Below are positions 7,995 to 15,307 of a stretch of 50,260 nucleotides of DNA, in pieces. The stretch is taken from positions 1 to 50,260 of the forward strand of contig CAMNRO010000017.1 in the NCBI GenBank assembly GCA_946553045.1, given 5' to 3'. Under the pieces are notes generated by a model that saw only the letters and a program-made list of their open reading frames with translations, had not been told where the DNA came from and did no database searches. The stretch comes from an uncultured Porphyromonadaceae bacterium (GTDB taxonomy: Bacteria; Bacteroidota; Bacteroidia; Bacteroidales; Muribaculaceae). Position 1 is the stretch's first letter; each line of letters starts with the position of its first letter. A program made the position numbers and the translations under genes.

Positions 7995-10900
7995 TGGAAA
8001 AGTTAGCTAAATTTTTTGTCAAGCGGCCAACTCTTTTCTGGTCGCTCATGGCAGGTATTATTCTATATGGAGTGCTCAGTTATCTTCGGATGCCCAAACT
8101 TGAGGACCCCGCCGTACCAATCAAACAGGTCAGCGTGGTTGCTCTATATCCGGGAGCGGATGCTACGGCTGTGGAGCTTGATGTGGCTGTACCTCTTGAA
8201 GATGCCCTTCGCACTCTGCCAAATGTGGATAAAATAAAATCGGATGTTACACCAGGCCGCGCTCTCATCAGTGTGGAGTTTTTAAAAGAACTTCCACTAA
8301 CTGAAATAGAACAGCACTTCGACTTGGCCCGCCGAAAAGTCGCAGACGTCGCCATGAAGCTACCACAGGGGGCCATGGAGCCGATTGTGATTGACGACAT
8401 GATGGACGTGTACGGGTTGCTTTATGCGTTCTACGGAGACGGATATACGTCCAAGGAACTTGAAAAATATGCAAAACTATTGCGACGCGAGTTGCTGACA
8501 GTTCCAGGAGTAAAGCGTATAAACATAGGCGGCACTCAGAGTGAAGTAATCAACATTGAGTTTACGCCGGAGTTTCTCAAATCAAATGGCCTGATTCCTA
8601 CTCAATTGATGTTGGGGCTGCAAAGTGCGACCGGAGCGGTCGACGCCGGCAGAGTCCGCTCAGGCTCCAGACGGCTGACAATGGAAGTTACTGAAGGTGT
8701 TAAAGATATAGAAGACATAAAGAATCTTTTATTAAGCACTCCCGATGGCAAAAGAGTCAGAGTTGGAGATGTCGCTAAAGTAACACGAGAATATGCATCT
8801 CCACGAACCAATTCAGTATATATCAACAATCAGTCTGCGCTCACAATAGCCATTACACTCGAGAATACGGCTATTGTACCTGATGTCGGCAAGGCTGTCG
8901 ATACCAAACTGGCTGAGGTGATGAAGCGCTTTCCGGTCGGAATGGAAACTGACAAAATCTTCTTTCAGCCGGACAAGGTCGATGAAGCGATGGAAAGCTT
9001 CATGCTGAATCTGCTTGAATCGGTGCTGATTGTGGTGTTCCTCCTGATGTTTACCATGGGCTGGCGATCCGGCGTTATCATTGGATTCGGCCTTGTACTT
9101 ACGGTTGCCCTATCATTCCCGGTATTGTCTGCCGCGGGAACAACCCTGCAACGCATATCTCTCGGCGCATTCATCGTAGCGATGGGTATGCTTGTGGACA
9201 ACTCTGTGGTTATTATGGACGGCATTCTCAGCGACAGAGCAAAGGGACTGCCTCCGGATAAATACTTATACAGAATTGGCAAAAACACAGCTATGCCTCT
9301 GCTTGGTGCAACCATCATAGCCGCCTGTACTTTTTTACCGATTTACATTACACCTGGCTCGACCGGAGAGTTTGCCGGCGACCTGTTCGTTGTAATTTGT
9401 GTGAGCCTATTGGCCAGCTGGATTCTGGCCCTTATTCAGGTTCCTTTCTGTTCTAAATTCTGGCTGGGCCCGAAAAAGAAAAGCGAAAAGGACTCTGAAA
9501 TCTATGGCAACGCTCTCTACCGCACCATTCGTTCGATTCTGCAATTCATAATAGGACACAGACTGATATCTATCGGTGGAGCTGCGGCAATCCTTATTAT
9601 ATCTTTCATAGGCATGTCAAAAGTCAGGGCTGTGTTTTTCCCCGACTTTGACTACAAGCAGTTTGTGGTTGAGTGCCATTTCCCGGCAACAGATGATGCG
9701 GATCAGGTTGACGAACGAATCAGGCAACTTGCTGACTCCGTGAGCCGCATGGACAAAATAGACCGTGTGATAGTGAGCACCGGTGGTGCTCCCGCTCGAT
9801 ATTGCTTCGTACGGCCGATGCCGACCTCAGGTGATAATTATGCGGAACTCATAATTGACTGCAAGGACTACAAGACAATGCAGGAGATGAACCACAAGGT
9901 AAGAGAAAAACTGCGTGCAATTGCTCCGGACGCATATGTAAGGACGCGAAAGTACAACTTTTCCATCTCATCGTCGCATACAGTTGAAGTTGAGTTTTCC
10001 GGACCTGACATTCAGGTGCTGAAGGAGTTGTCGCAGAAAGCTGAGGATATCATGCGCGGCAGCAAGTATGTGGACGCATATTCAGTTCAAAACAACTGGA
10101 ATGCTTCGTCTCCCAATATTCAGTTTGCATTCTCCCAGGCAGACGCACAGCGTGCCGGTGTAAACCGGAGCGATGTCGGCAATGCCATACAAGCCGCCAC
10201 TGATGGCTACGCCATCGGTGTGATTCATGACGGAGACAATATCTTACCGATACGGTTGACAATGCGCAATAGCGACGGCTCTTACCCTGCTCCGCTTACA
10301 TCGATTCCTGTATGGTCAACCGTCAATATCAACATCGATCTATCTGAGGTGCAAGGCGTGCTGACCGGAGCGACTTCTCCCGATGATATTACCAGAAGCA
10401 TGTTCCAGACAACGTTACTGGGCAATGTGGTAGACAGTGCGTCTCTTAAGTATCGAGATGAATATATATACCGTTATAATGGACAACGCACGATTCAGGC
10501 AGAAGCAGATCCCGATCCATTTAATCCTGACGCCACTCCGCAAAAAGTGCTTAAAGACATCTCCGAGCAGATCGAGGCTATTCCTTTACCTCCGGGGTAT
10601 TCTATGAGATATGTCGGCGAAAACGAAGTATCAGGAGAGGCATCAGATAAACTGATCGGACAAATGCCGATTATTCTCATGATGATTTTCATTGTACTGT
10701 TGCTTTTATTCAATAACTGGAAAAAGATTTTTGTGATAATTCTCTGCTTCCCGTTTGTGATGTGTGGCATAGTACCCCTGATGTTGCTAACCGACACACC
10801 GTTCACATTTATTGCTCAGATTGGCTGCATGGGTCTGATTGGAATGATGGTAAAGAATGCAATAGTCTTGGTCGATGAAATCAATCGACTTCAGACAGAG

Positions 10901-11125
10901 GAACATATCGACCCCTATAATGCAGTGGTAACCGCAACCTTGAGTCGTGTGCGCCCTGTCATGCTTGCTTCGTTTACCACTATACTGGGTATGATACCGC
11001 TGCTGACAGATGCTTTGTACGGCTCTTTGGCCGTAACGGTTATCGGCGGTCTGTTTATCGGAACAATCATAACACTTATGCTTCTTCCGCTGTTTTACTC
11101 ACTTTTCTTCAAGATAAAAAGATGA
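7994..11125 (+). CDS. RND-family multidrug efflux permease (HAE-1/AcrB-like)
   Basis: At 1043 residues this is a full-length resistance-nodulation-division permease. It has an N-terminal helix (LFWSLMAGIILYGVLSYL), two large periplasmic loops and two blocks of transmembrane helices. The TM4 proton-relay segment reads GMLVDNSVVIMD, with one Asp-Asn where AcrB has Asp-Asp. The TM10 segment MMVKNAIVLVDEI keeps the relay lysine. It would expel compounds, using the proton gradient, together with the adaptor before it and the TolC-like channel after it (ATGA overlap at 11122-11125). The substrate is not evident; drugs, bile acids and lipophilic compounds are usual for the family. Confidence 0.9.
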   Translation: MEKLAKFFVKRPTLFWSLMAGIILYGVLSYLRMPKLEDPAVPIKQVSVVALYPGADATAVELDVAVPLEDALRTLPNVDKIKSDVTPGRALISVEFLKELPLTEIEQHFDLARRKVADVAMKLPQGAMEPIVIDDMMDVYGLLYAFYGDGYTSKELEKYAKLLRRELLTVPGVKRINIGGTQSEVINIEFTPEFLKSNGLIPTQLMLGLQSATGAVDAGRVRSGSRRLTMEVTEGVKDIEDIKNLLLSTPDGKRVRVGDVAKVTREYASPRTNSVYINNQSALTIAITLENTAIVPDVGKAVDTKLAEVMKRFPVGMETDKIFFQPDKVDEAMESFMLNLLESVLIVVFLLMFTMGWRSGVIIGFGLVLTVALSFPVLSAAGTTLQRISLGAFIVAMGMLVDNSVVIMDGILSDRAKGLPPDKYLYRIGKNTAMPLLGATIIAACTFLPIYITPGSTGEFAGDLFVVICVSLLASWILALIQVPFCSKFWLGPKKKSEKDSEIYGNALYRTIRSILQFIIGHRLISIGGAAAILIISFIGMSKVRAVFFPDFDYKQFVVECHFPATDDADQVDERIRQLADSVSRMDKIDRVIVSTGGAPARYCFVRPMPTSGDNYAELIIDCKDYKTMQEMNHKVREKLRAIAPDAYVRTRKYNFSISSSHTVEVEFSGPDIQVLKELSQKAEDIMRGSKYVDAYSVQNNWNASSPNIQFAFSQADAQRAGVNRSDVGNAIQAATDGYAIGVIHDGDNILPIRLTMRNSDGSYPAPLTSIPVWSTVNINIDLSEVQGVLTGATSPDDITRSMFQTTLLGNVVDSASLKYRDEYIYRYNGQRTIQAEADPDPFNPDATPQKVLKDISEQIEAIPLPPGYSMRYVGENEVSGEASDKLIGQMPIILMMIFIVLLLLFNNWKKIFVIILCFPFVMCGIVPLMLLTDTPFTFIAQIGCMGLIGMMVKNAIVLVDEINRLQTEEHIDPYNAVVTATLSRVRPVMLASFTTILGMIPLLTDALYGSLAVTVIGGLFIGTIITLMLLPLFYSLFFKIKR

Positions 11126-12429
11126 GATTATTTAAGATTATAACTGTTGTAACGGCTTTGCTTGCTACAGAAAGTCTATCGGCCGTTACGTTGAATGTGT
11201 CGCAGGCCATAGACCTTGCTATTGAGAATTCCGAGGAATTGCTCTCTGCCGAAAAAGAAGTTGAGCAGTCCAGATTGAACAAGCAGGTTGCCATAACAGG
11301 CTATCTTCCCAGCTTTTCGGGAAGCGCGACAGGTATGTGGAGACTGCCGGATAGCCAAACCGATATGGGCATGACGCTGCGTATGCGCGGTGTATATATG
11401 GCAGGAATCACTCTGACACAGCCGATTTTTGCCGGAGGTAAAATCATAGCCTCGAATAAGCTCGCCCGCGTAGGAGAGATGGTTGCGAATGAACAATTGA
11501 GACTGACACGCATAAAAATCACAGCCAATGCGGAAACATCTTACTGGAGCTATGTAGCGGTTTTATCGAAACTTGAAATGATGAACAGTTATCGAGCACT
11601 GATTGATACTGCATATTTTCAGACAAAGGCAGCGTTTGAGGCTGGAATGGCGACAAAAAATGATTTGTTAAGAATAGAAGCCCGTCAGGGACAGATTAAA
11701 TACCAGCAGGAACAAGTGGCCAATGGAGCGGAACTATGCCGAATGGCTCTATGTGACGCGCTTGGATTAGAACTTGACACCCCCGTTACGGTGGAAGACT
11801 CTGAGATACCTGTGGAAGCAGTTCCGGACCTGGATAACTATAATCTTGATTCCAGACCGGAGATGCAGCTGCTTCAAGCCGATATTGAGGCCAAGCGCCA
11901 GCAAGTACGTGTGACAAGAGCTGATTTCCTTCCTCAAATCGGAATGCAGGCCGGCTGGAGTGCAATGGGAAATATAAAACTTGACATGATGCAGCAGGAT
12001 GCCAATGGAAATTATACACCCGTATCCAACAAAATAAACACTAATGGTTGGAATATCATGGTGTCTCTGCAAGTACCGTTGTTCAACTGGGGCCGAGGTG
12101 TGAAAAAAGTTAAATATGCCAAGCTCGAACTTGAGAACGCACGCTTAAATCTCGACAGAAATACCCGCCAGCTTGACTTGCAGGTCCGGCAGGCAATTGC
12201 CAATGTACGCACCGGAGAAGAGCTCGTGCGATCTGCTGAAACTTCTCTAAAACAGGCAGAAGCCGCACTTTCGTCAACGGCCGAATCGTATCGGCTCGGT
12301 CTTGCGACAATAACTGATCTTCTGGACTCGCAGGCTCAGTGGCAGACATCGCGAAGCAACCTTATAGAGGCAAAGACCCAGCTTCGCATACATATCATTG
12401 ATTATCGCGCAGCAACAGCAAGAATATAA
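11122..12429 (+). CDS. TolC-family outer-membrane efflux channel
   Basis: The 435-residue protein has a signal peptide ending near ESLSA and two internally similar halves rich in long amphipathic helices with barrel strands between them (LTQPIFAGGKI in the first half, LQVPLFNWGRGVKKVKYAK in the second). The FNWG motif and the closing helix that reads GLATITDLLDSQAQW are typical of outer-membrane efflux proteins. It is the last gene of the efflux operon and overlaps the permease gene by four bases. A very stable hairpin follows at once, so the operon ends here. Unlike many Bacteroidota members it does not show a clear lipobox. Confidence 0.9.
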   Translation: MRLFKIITVVTALLATESLSAVTLNVSQAIDLAIENSEELLSAEKEVEQSRLNKQVAITGYLPSFSGSATGMWRLPDSQTDMGMTLRMRGVYMAGITLTQPIFAGGKIIASNKLARVGEMVANEQLRLTRIKITANAETSYWSYVAVLSKLEMMNSYRALIDTAYFQTKAAFEAGMATKNDLLRIEARQGQIKYQQEQVANGAELCRMALCDALGLELDTPVTVEDSEIPVEAVPDLDNYNLDSRPEMQLLQADIEAKRQQVRVTRADFLPQIGMQAGWSAMGNIKLDMMQQDANGNYTPVSNKINTNGWNIMVSLQVPLFNWGRGVKKVKYAKLELENARLNLDRNTRQLDLQVRQAIANVRTGEELVRSAETSLKQAEAALSSTAESYRLGLATITDLLDSQAQWQTSRSNLIEAKTQLRIHIIDYRAATARI

Positions 12430-12430
12430 G

Positions 12431-12479
12431 CATTACGCATATCGGGAGGCCACTCGTATGCCTCCCGATATGCGTAATG
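12431..12479. terminator. Bidirectional terminator, perfect 20-bp stem
   Basis: The arms at 12431-12450 and 12460-12479 are perfectly complementary over 20 bp around a 9-nt loop; the inner part is ATCGGGAGGC/GCCTCCCGAT. It lies exactly between the convergent ends of the TolC-like gene (12429) and the AraC-family gene (12491) and can stop transcription from both sides. The stem is unusually long for an intrinsic terminator. Confidence 0.8.
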
Positions 12480-12490
12480 ATTTTCTAGTT

Positions 12491-13408
12491 CTATACGTTT
12501 TGCGACTGATTCCGCAAGTAATTACGATATTCTACACCGCTCATATTGAAATGCTGCCTGATATATTTTGAGAATACCGAACAGTTGGAAAACTCCAGAC
12601 ATACTGAAATCTCTTTCATCGAAAGATCTGTATAGCGCAACATTCGCTCAATCTCTATGTTGAGTATTTCAGTTATCCATTCGCTTGCAGATTTGCCACT
12701 TGATTCACGGCAGATAACCGACAGGTATTTGGGTGATATGTTTAATCGTCGGGCATATTCTTTGACAAAACGGAGGATTCCATTGTCTTTTGTCACCAGC
12801 TGTATGAAATTCTGAAAAATAACGTATTTATATCCCTGCGTCTGTCTTATTGGCTCAACAGATGGTGTGTTTGGTATCCTTTTGAGAATGTCAAAAAGCA
12901 GGCAACCTACAATATTTGACACAATGACGTCCTGATCCGTAAGGTCATCTTCTTTTATCTTGATTTCCAGGATAGAATAATATGCGTCTATCAGGCTTAA
13001 CATCAGACTGTCAAAGTGGATTTTGACAAACGGTATCTTTCTGTTTGAGAATTTAGTGAAATAACCTTTCTTTGCAGAGTGTTTTGCTACCACATCGGGG
13101 GAAAGACAAAGCACTTTATATCGAAAATCCGGTGACGATTTCTCATATTGTAAAATAGTACCGGGTAAACAGACCAAGGCATCTCCAGTTTTAATATCGA
13201 AAGGAGAATTCGAATTACTCAAGGTTAGCCTGCCGTTCAGACATATGAGAATCGCAACCATTTTAATCTCATAAATACCTGTCAACACAGGAAATGACGC
13301 ATCTCCTTTTATAAGAGATACGCCACAGGCTTTATATATCACGTCCCAATTAGCAGTAGTCAGTTCATCCCACAGGAGTGATTTTATTTGTACGTTGGAT
13401 TCTGCCAT
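12491..13408 (-). CDS. AraC-family transcriptional regulator
   Basis: This 305-residue protein has an N-terminal cupin-like sensing region (about 1-180) and a C-terminal AraC/XylS double helix-turn-helix (about 205-300). Recognisable pieces are FVKEYARRLNISPKYLSVIC for the first helix-turn-helix and ISVCLEFSNCSVFSKYIRQH for the second, followed by the family's closing SGVEYR stretch. It is convergent with the RND operon and shares its terminator. Direct ATTGTC repeats 21 bp apart lie upstream of its start, fitting AraC-type autoregulation. Related ATTGTC sequences occur before the efflux operon, so a role in efflux control is plausible. The effector is unknown. Confidence 0.85.
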   Translation of the reverse strand: MAESNVQIKSLLWDELTTANWDVIYKACGVSLIKGDASFPVLTGIYEIKMVAILICLNGRLTLSNSNSPFDIKTGDALVCLPGTILQYEKSSPDFRYKVLCLSPDVVAKHSAKKGYFTKFSNRKIPFVKIHFDSLMLSLIDAYYSILEIKIKEDDLTDQDVIVSNIVGCLLFDILKRIPNTPSVEPIRQTQGYKYVIFQNFIQLVTKDNGILRFVKEYARRLNISPKYLSVICRESSGKSASEWITEILNIEIERMLRYTDLSMKEISVCLEFSNCSVFSKYIRQHFNMSGVEYRNYLRNQSQNV

Positions 13409-13427
13409 ATAACATGAGTTTAACTTG

Positions 13428-13483
13428 CAAAGTTAGCACTCGCAACGACATCAATCATTGTCGATATTACCCTAATTATTGTC
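13428..13483 (-). promoter_or_regulatory. AraC-gene promoter with 21-bp-spaced direct repeats
   Basis: On the minus strand TAACTTTG (13428-13435) matches the -7 consensus TAnnTTTG, about 20 nt before the start codon. No good TTTG sits at the -33 position. Instead ATTGTC (13457-13462) covers that area and is repeated at 13478-13483, exactly 21 bp away, the spacing typical of paired AraC-family half-sites on one DNA face. The arrangement suggests an activator-dependent, probably autoregulated promoter. Confidence 0.45.
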
Positions 13484-13623
13484 ATATATGGAAATTTAGC
13501 ACCTGTACAGAGTGCGTGTTCTATATTCGATAAAGATAAGTATATTGCCTCCTACAGAGTTGACGGAATATTCAAAGTCAATCCGGACTATTGTTTTTGG
13601 GGGTGGAATATGCGAAGCAACGG

Positions 13624-14829
13624 CTATTTAAGACTACTGAGTATAAGGCTGTTGGCGCGGTCGACCACAGAGGTGTCGAGGCTCGCAAGGTATATGCGGG
13701 TGGTTGCTTCGGAGTCGTGCCCCATGCCTTCACTTATGACGTTGAGCGGAATACCCTTGGCCTTTGCCACCGATGCCCAGCTATGTCGTGCCACATAGAG
13801 TGTAAGCGGCATCGCCAGGCCAACCATTCCGCCTATCTTCTTGAGATTATAATTGATATTGTAGCCAACATTCCGATATGTCGAGCGCTCGTTGATTCCG
13901 GTCTTTCTTATAATCGGCAGCAGATAGTCGGTTTTGTTTTCGGGATATTTGTCGTGTATCATCTGCATTTCTTTTGTCCATTTGATAATGAGTATCTGGC
14001 CTGTTTTTCGTCGCCGATAGACTATGAACCCGTTTCTGAGGTCGGTCTTTTTGAGATATGCCATGTCGACAAAGCTCATGCCGCGAAGATAAAAACTCAT
14101 AAGAAACATGTTTCGGGCAAAATCAAGCGCCGGAGTCATGGCAAGGTTAAGGGCTTTGATTTTTTTGATAACAGCAATCGGCAATGCTCTTTTTACCGTC
14201 TTGTCGACTCCTGTATAGACGTGGCGGAATGGCCTGCGGTCATCTATCACACCGTCTTCCACAGCTCGGTTATAGACAGCGCGAAGCACCCGCGTGTAGA
14301 ACGATATTGTATTAGGTACCACCCCGCGCTTCCTATGCCACGCCTCGTAAGCCTCCATTATGTCGGAAGTGATGCAGTCGAGCATTATATCGTTGCCATG
14401 CCTGAACTTCCTGAAACTGTTGAGGGTAGAGCGATATGTTTCAGATGTCCTTGTCTTGCCATTCTCGCGAAGTCGGGCTATGATTGCCTCCATGAAGTTG
14501 AAGAGCGAATATTCACGGGCATATCGGTTGAACTCGTCAATCACGTCATCGGTCTGATACGAAATGCCGTTTGCCTCAAGGCGTCGCCCGATTTTCATCA
14601 ACCGCTCTACATCGAGGCGTATATGCTCGCGGACGGAGCATATAAAAGAATTGCGGTCGCTTTGCCGGCTTGTCGTCACCATAGACCGACTCTCGCTCCA
14701 TTCAGAAGGAAATATGTGATATTCCGACAGGTATTGACGCACTTTTCTCTCATGGATAATCTGATAATAGATAGTCCCCTCCTGACCTGCGACGGCAGAC
14801 GGACGGAATTTTACTTTTACTGAAACCAT
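13624..14829 (-). CDS. Tyrosine site-specific recombinase (integrase/invertase type)
   Basis: The 401-residue protein has the full Bacteroidales recombinase layout: an arm-binding N-terminus (about 1-95), a SAM-like core-binding domain (about 105-215) and a catalytic domain (about 215-395). Catalytic elements visible are the first Arg in FYLRGMSFVDMAYL, the YVARHSW box (Tyr replaces the first His of HxxR, as is common in this group), the GMGHDS histidine and the nucleophile Tyr in TTRIYLASLD. Similar proteins act as integrases of mobile elements or as invertases. No invertible inverted-repeat pair was recognised beside it. With the truncated recombinase at 457 it brackets the iron and efflux operons. 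A long open frame on the opposite strand is a shadow. Confidence 0.88.
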   Translation of the reverse strand: MVSVKVKFRPSAVAGQEGTIYYQIIHERKVRQYLSEYHIFPSEWSESRSMVTTSRQSDRNSFICSVREHIRLDVERLMKIGRRLEANGISYQTDDVIDEFNRYAREYSLFNFMEAIIARLRENGKTRTSETYRSTLNSFRKFRHGNDIMLDCITSDIMEAYEAWHRKRGVVPNTISFYTRVLRAVYNRAVEDGVIDDRRPFRHVYTGVDKTVKRALPIAVIKKIKALNLAMTPALDFARNMFLMSFYLRGMSFVDMAYLKKTDLRNGFIVYRRRKTGQILIIKWTKEMQMIHDKYPENKTDYLLPIIRKTGINERSTYRNVGYNINYNLKKIGGMVGLAMPLTLYVARHSWASVAKAKGIPLNVISEGMGHDSEATTRIYLASLDTSVVDRANSLILSSLK

Positions 14830-14973
14830 TGTTTTTTTAGCCGCAAAATAAAAAGATTTTCCGGCCCTCAGCCCTGCCTTACATATATGAGAGCGGGATA
14901 GCTGAACTATAAACCTGCTTTTTTGTTTTTATATCATACAACTATATATTAACCAAAAACTTCAAAAAGCGCT

Positions 14974-15138
14974 ATGGATAAAAAATATGTATGCGTCGTT
15001 TGCGACTGGGTATATGACCCCGCTGTAGGAGACCCCGACAATGGAATCGCTCCCGGAACGGCATTTGAAGACCTGCCCGAAGACTGGGTATGCCCTCTAT
15101 GCGGAGTCGGAAAAGACCAGTTTGAACCGGTCGATTAA
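14974..15138 (+). CDS. Rubredoxin
   Basis: This 54-residue protein is a complete rubredoxin. Cysteine pairs sit at CVVC (residues 7-10) and CPLCG (40-44), with conserved aromatic and proline features ([15 protein letters not shown], the [14 protein letters not shown] region). Four cysteines bind one iron for single-electron transfer in the cytoplasm; in anaerobes the usual partners are oxygen- or peroxide-detoxifying enzymes. It stands alone between the divergent recombinase and a polysaccharide hydrolase, with its own terminator-like hairpin after it, so it is probably monocistronic. The partner reductase is not in this window. Confidence 0.95.
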   Translation: MDKKYVCVVCDWVYDPAVGDPDNGIAPGTAFEDLPEDWVCPLCGVGKDQFEPVD

Positions 15139-15168
15139 CCGAAGTTTCAGTTTATGGATAATCACACT

Positions 15169-15201
15169 CAGCCGACCGGAGTTTTCCGGCCGGCTGAATT
15201 T
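15169..15201 (+). terminator. Terminator after rubredoxin
   Basis: CAGCCGACCGG (15169-15179) and CCGGCCGGCTG (15186-15196) form an 11-bp stem with one mismatch and a 6-nt loop, followed by AATTT. It lies 30 nt after the rubredoxin stop codon and before the promoter of the next gene. Confidence 0.6.
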
Positions 15202-15243
15202 ATGACTGATACCGGCAACGACCGCACGATAATTTAAAACGGT

Positions 15244-15274
15244 TTTGCTTATTCGGGTCATTTATTTATCTTTG
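15244..15274 (+). promoter_or_regulatory. Bacteroidota-type promoter of the GH105-DUF2264 gene
   Basis: TTTG (15244-15247) and TATCTTTG (15267-15274) are separated by 19 bp and match both consensus elements of the Bacteroidota primary sigma factor. Transcription would begin near 15280. That places the upstream in-frame codon at 15245 outside the transcript and supports translation from the ATG at 15308. Confidence 0.75.
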
Positions 15275-15307
15275 CAGACGATTCACTTGACCATTTTATC
15301 ACATATC

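Noticed and set aside
13591..14823. Long open frame on the plus strand opposite the complete recombinase
   Set aside because: It is rich in Cys/His without a recognisable domain, while the minus strand encodes a full recombinase with catalytic residues.
13624..14973. Possible invertible promoter next to the complete recombinase
   Set aside because: No matching pair of inverted repeats flanking a promoter was found in the adjacent gaps.
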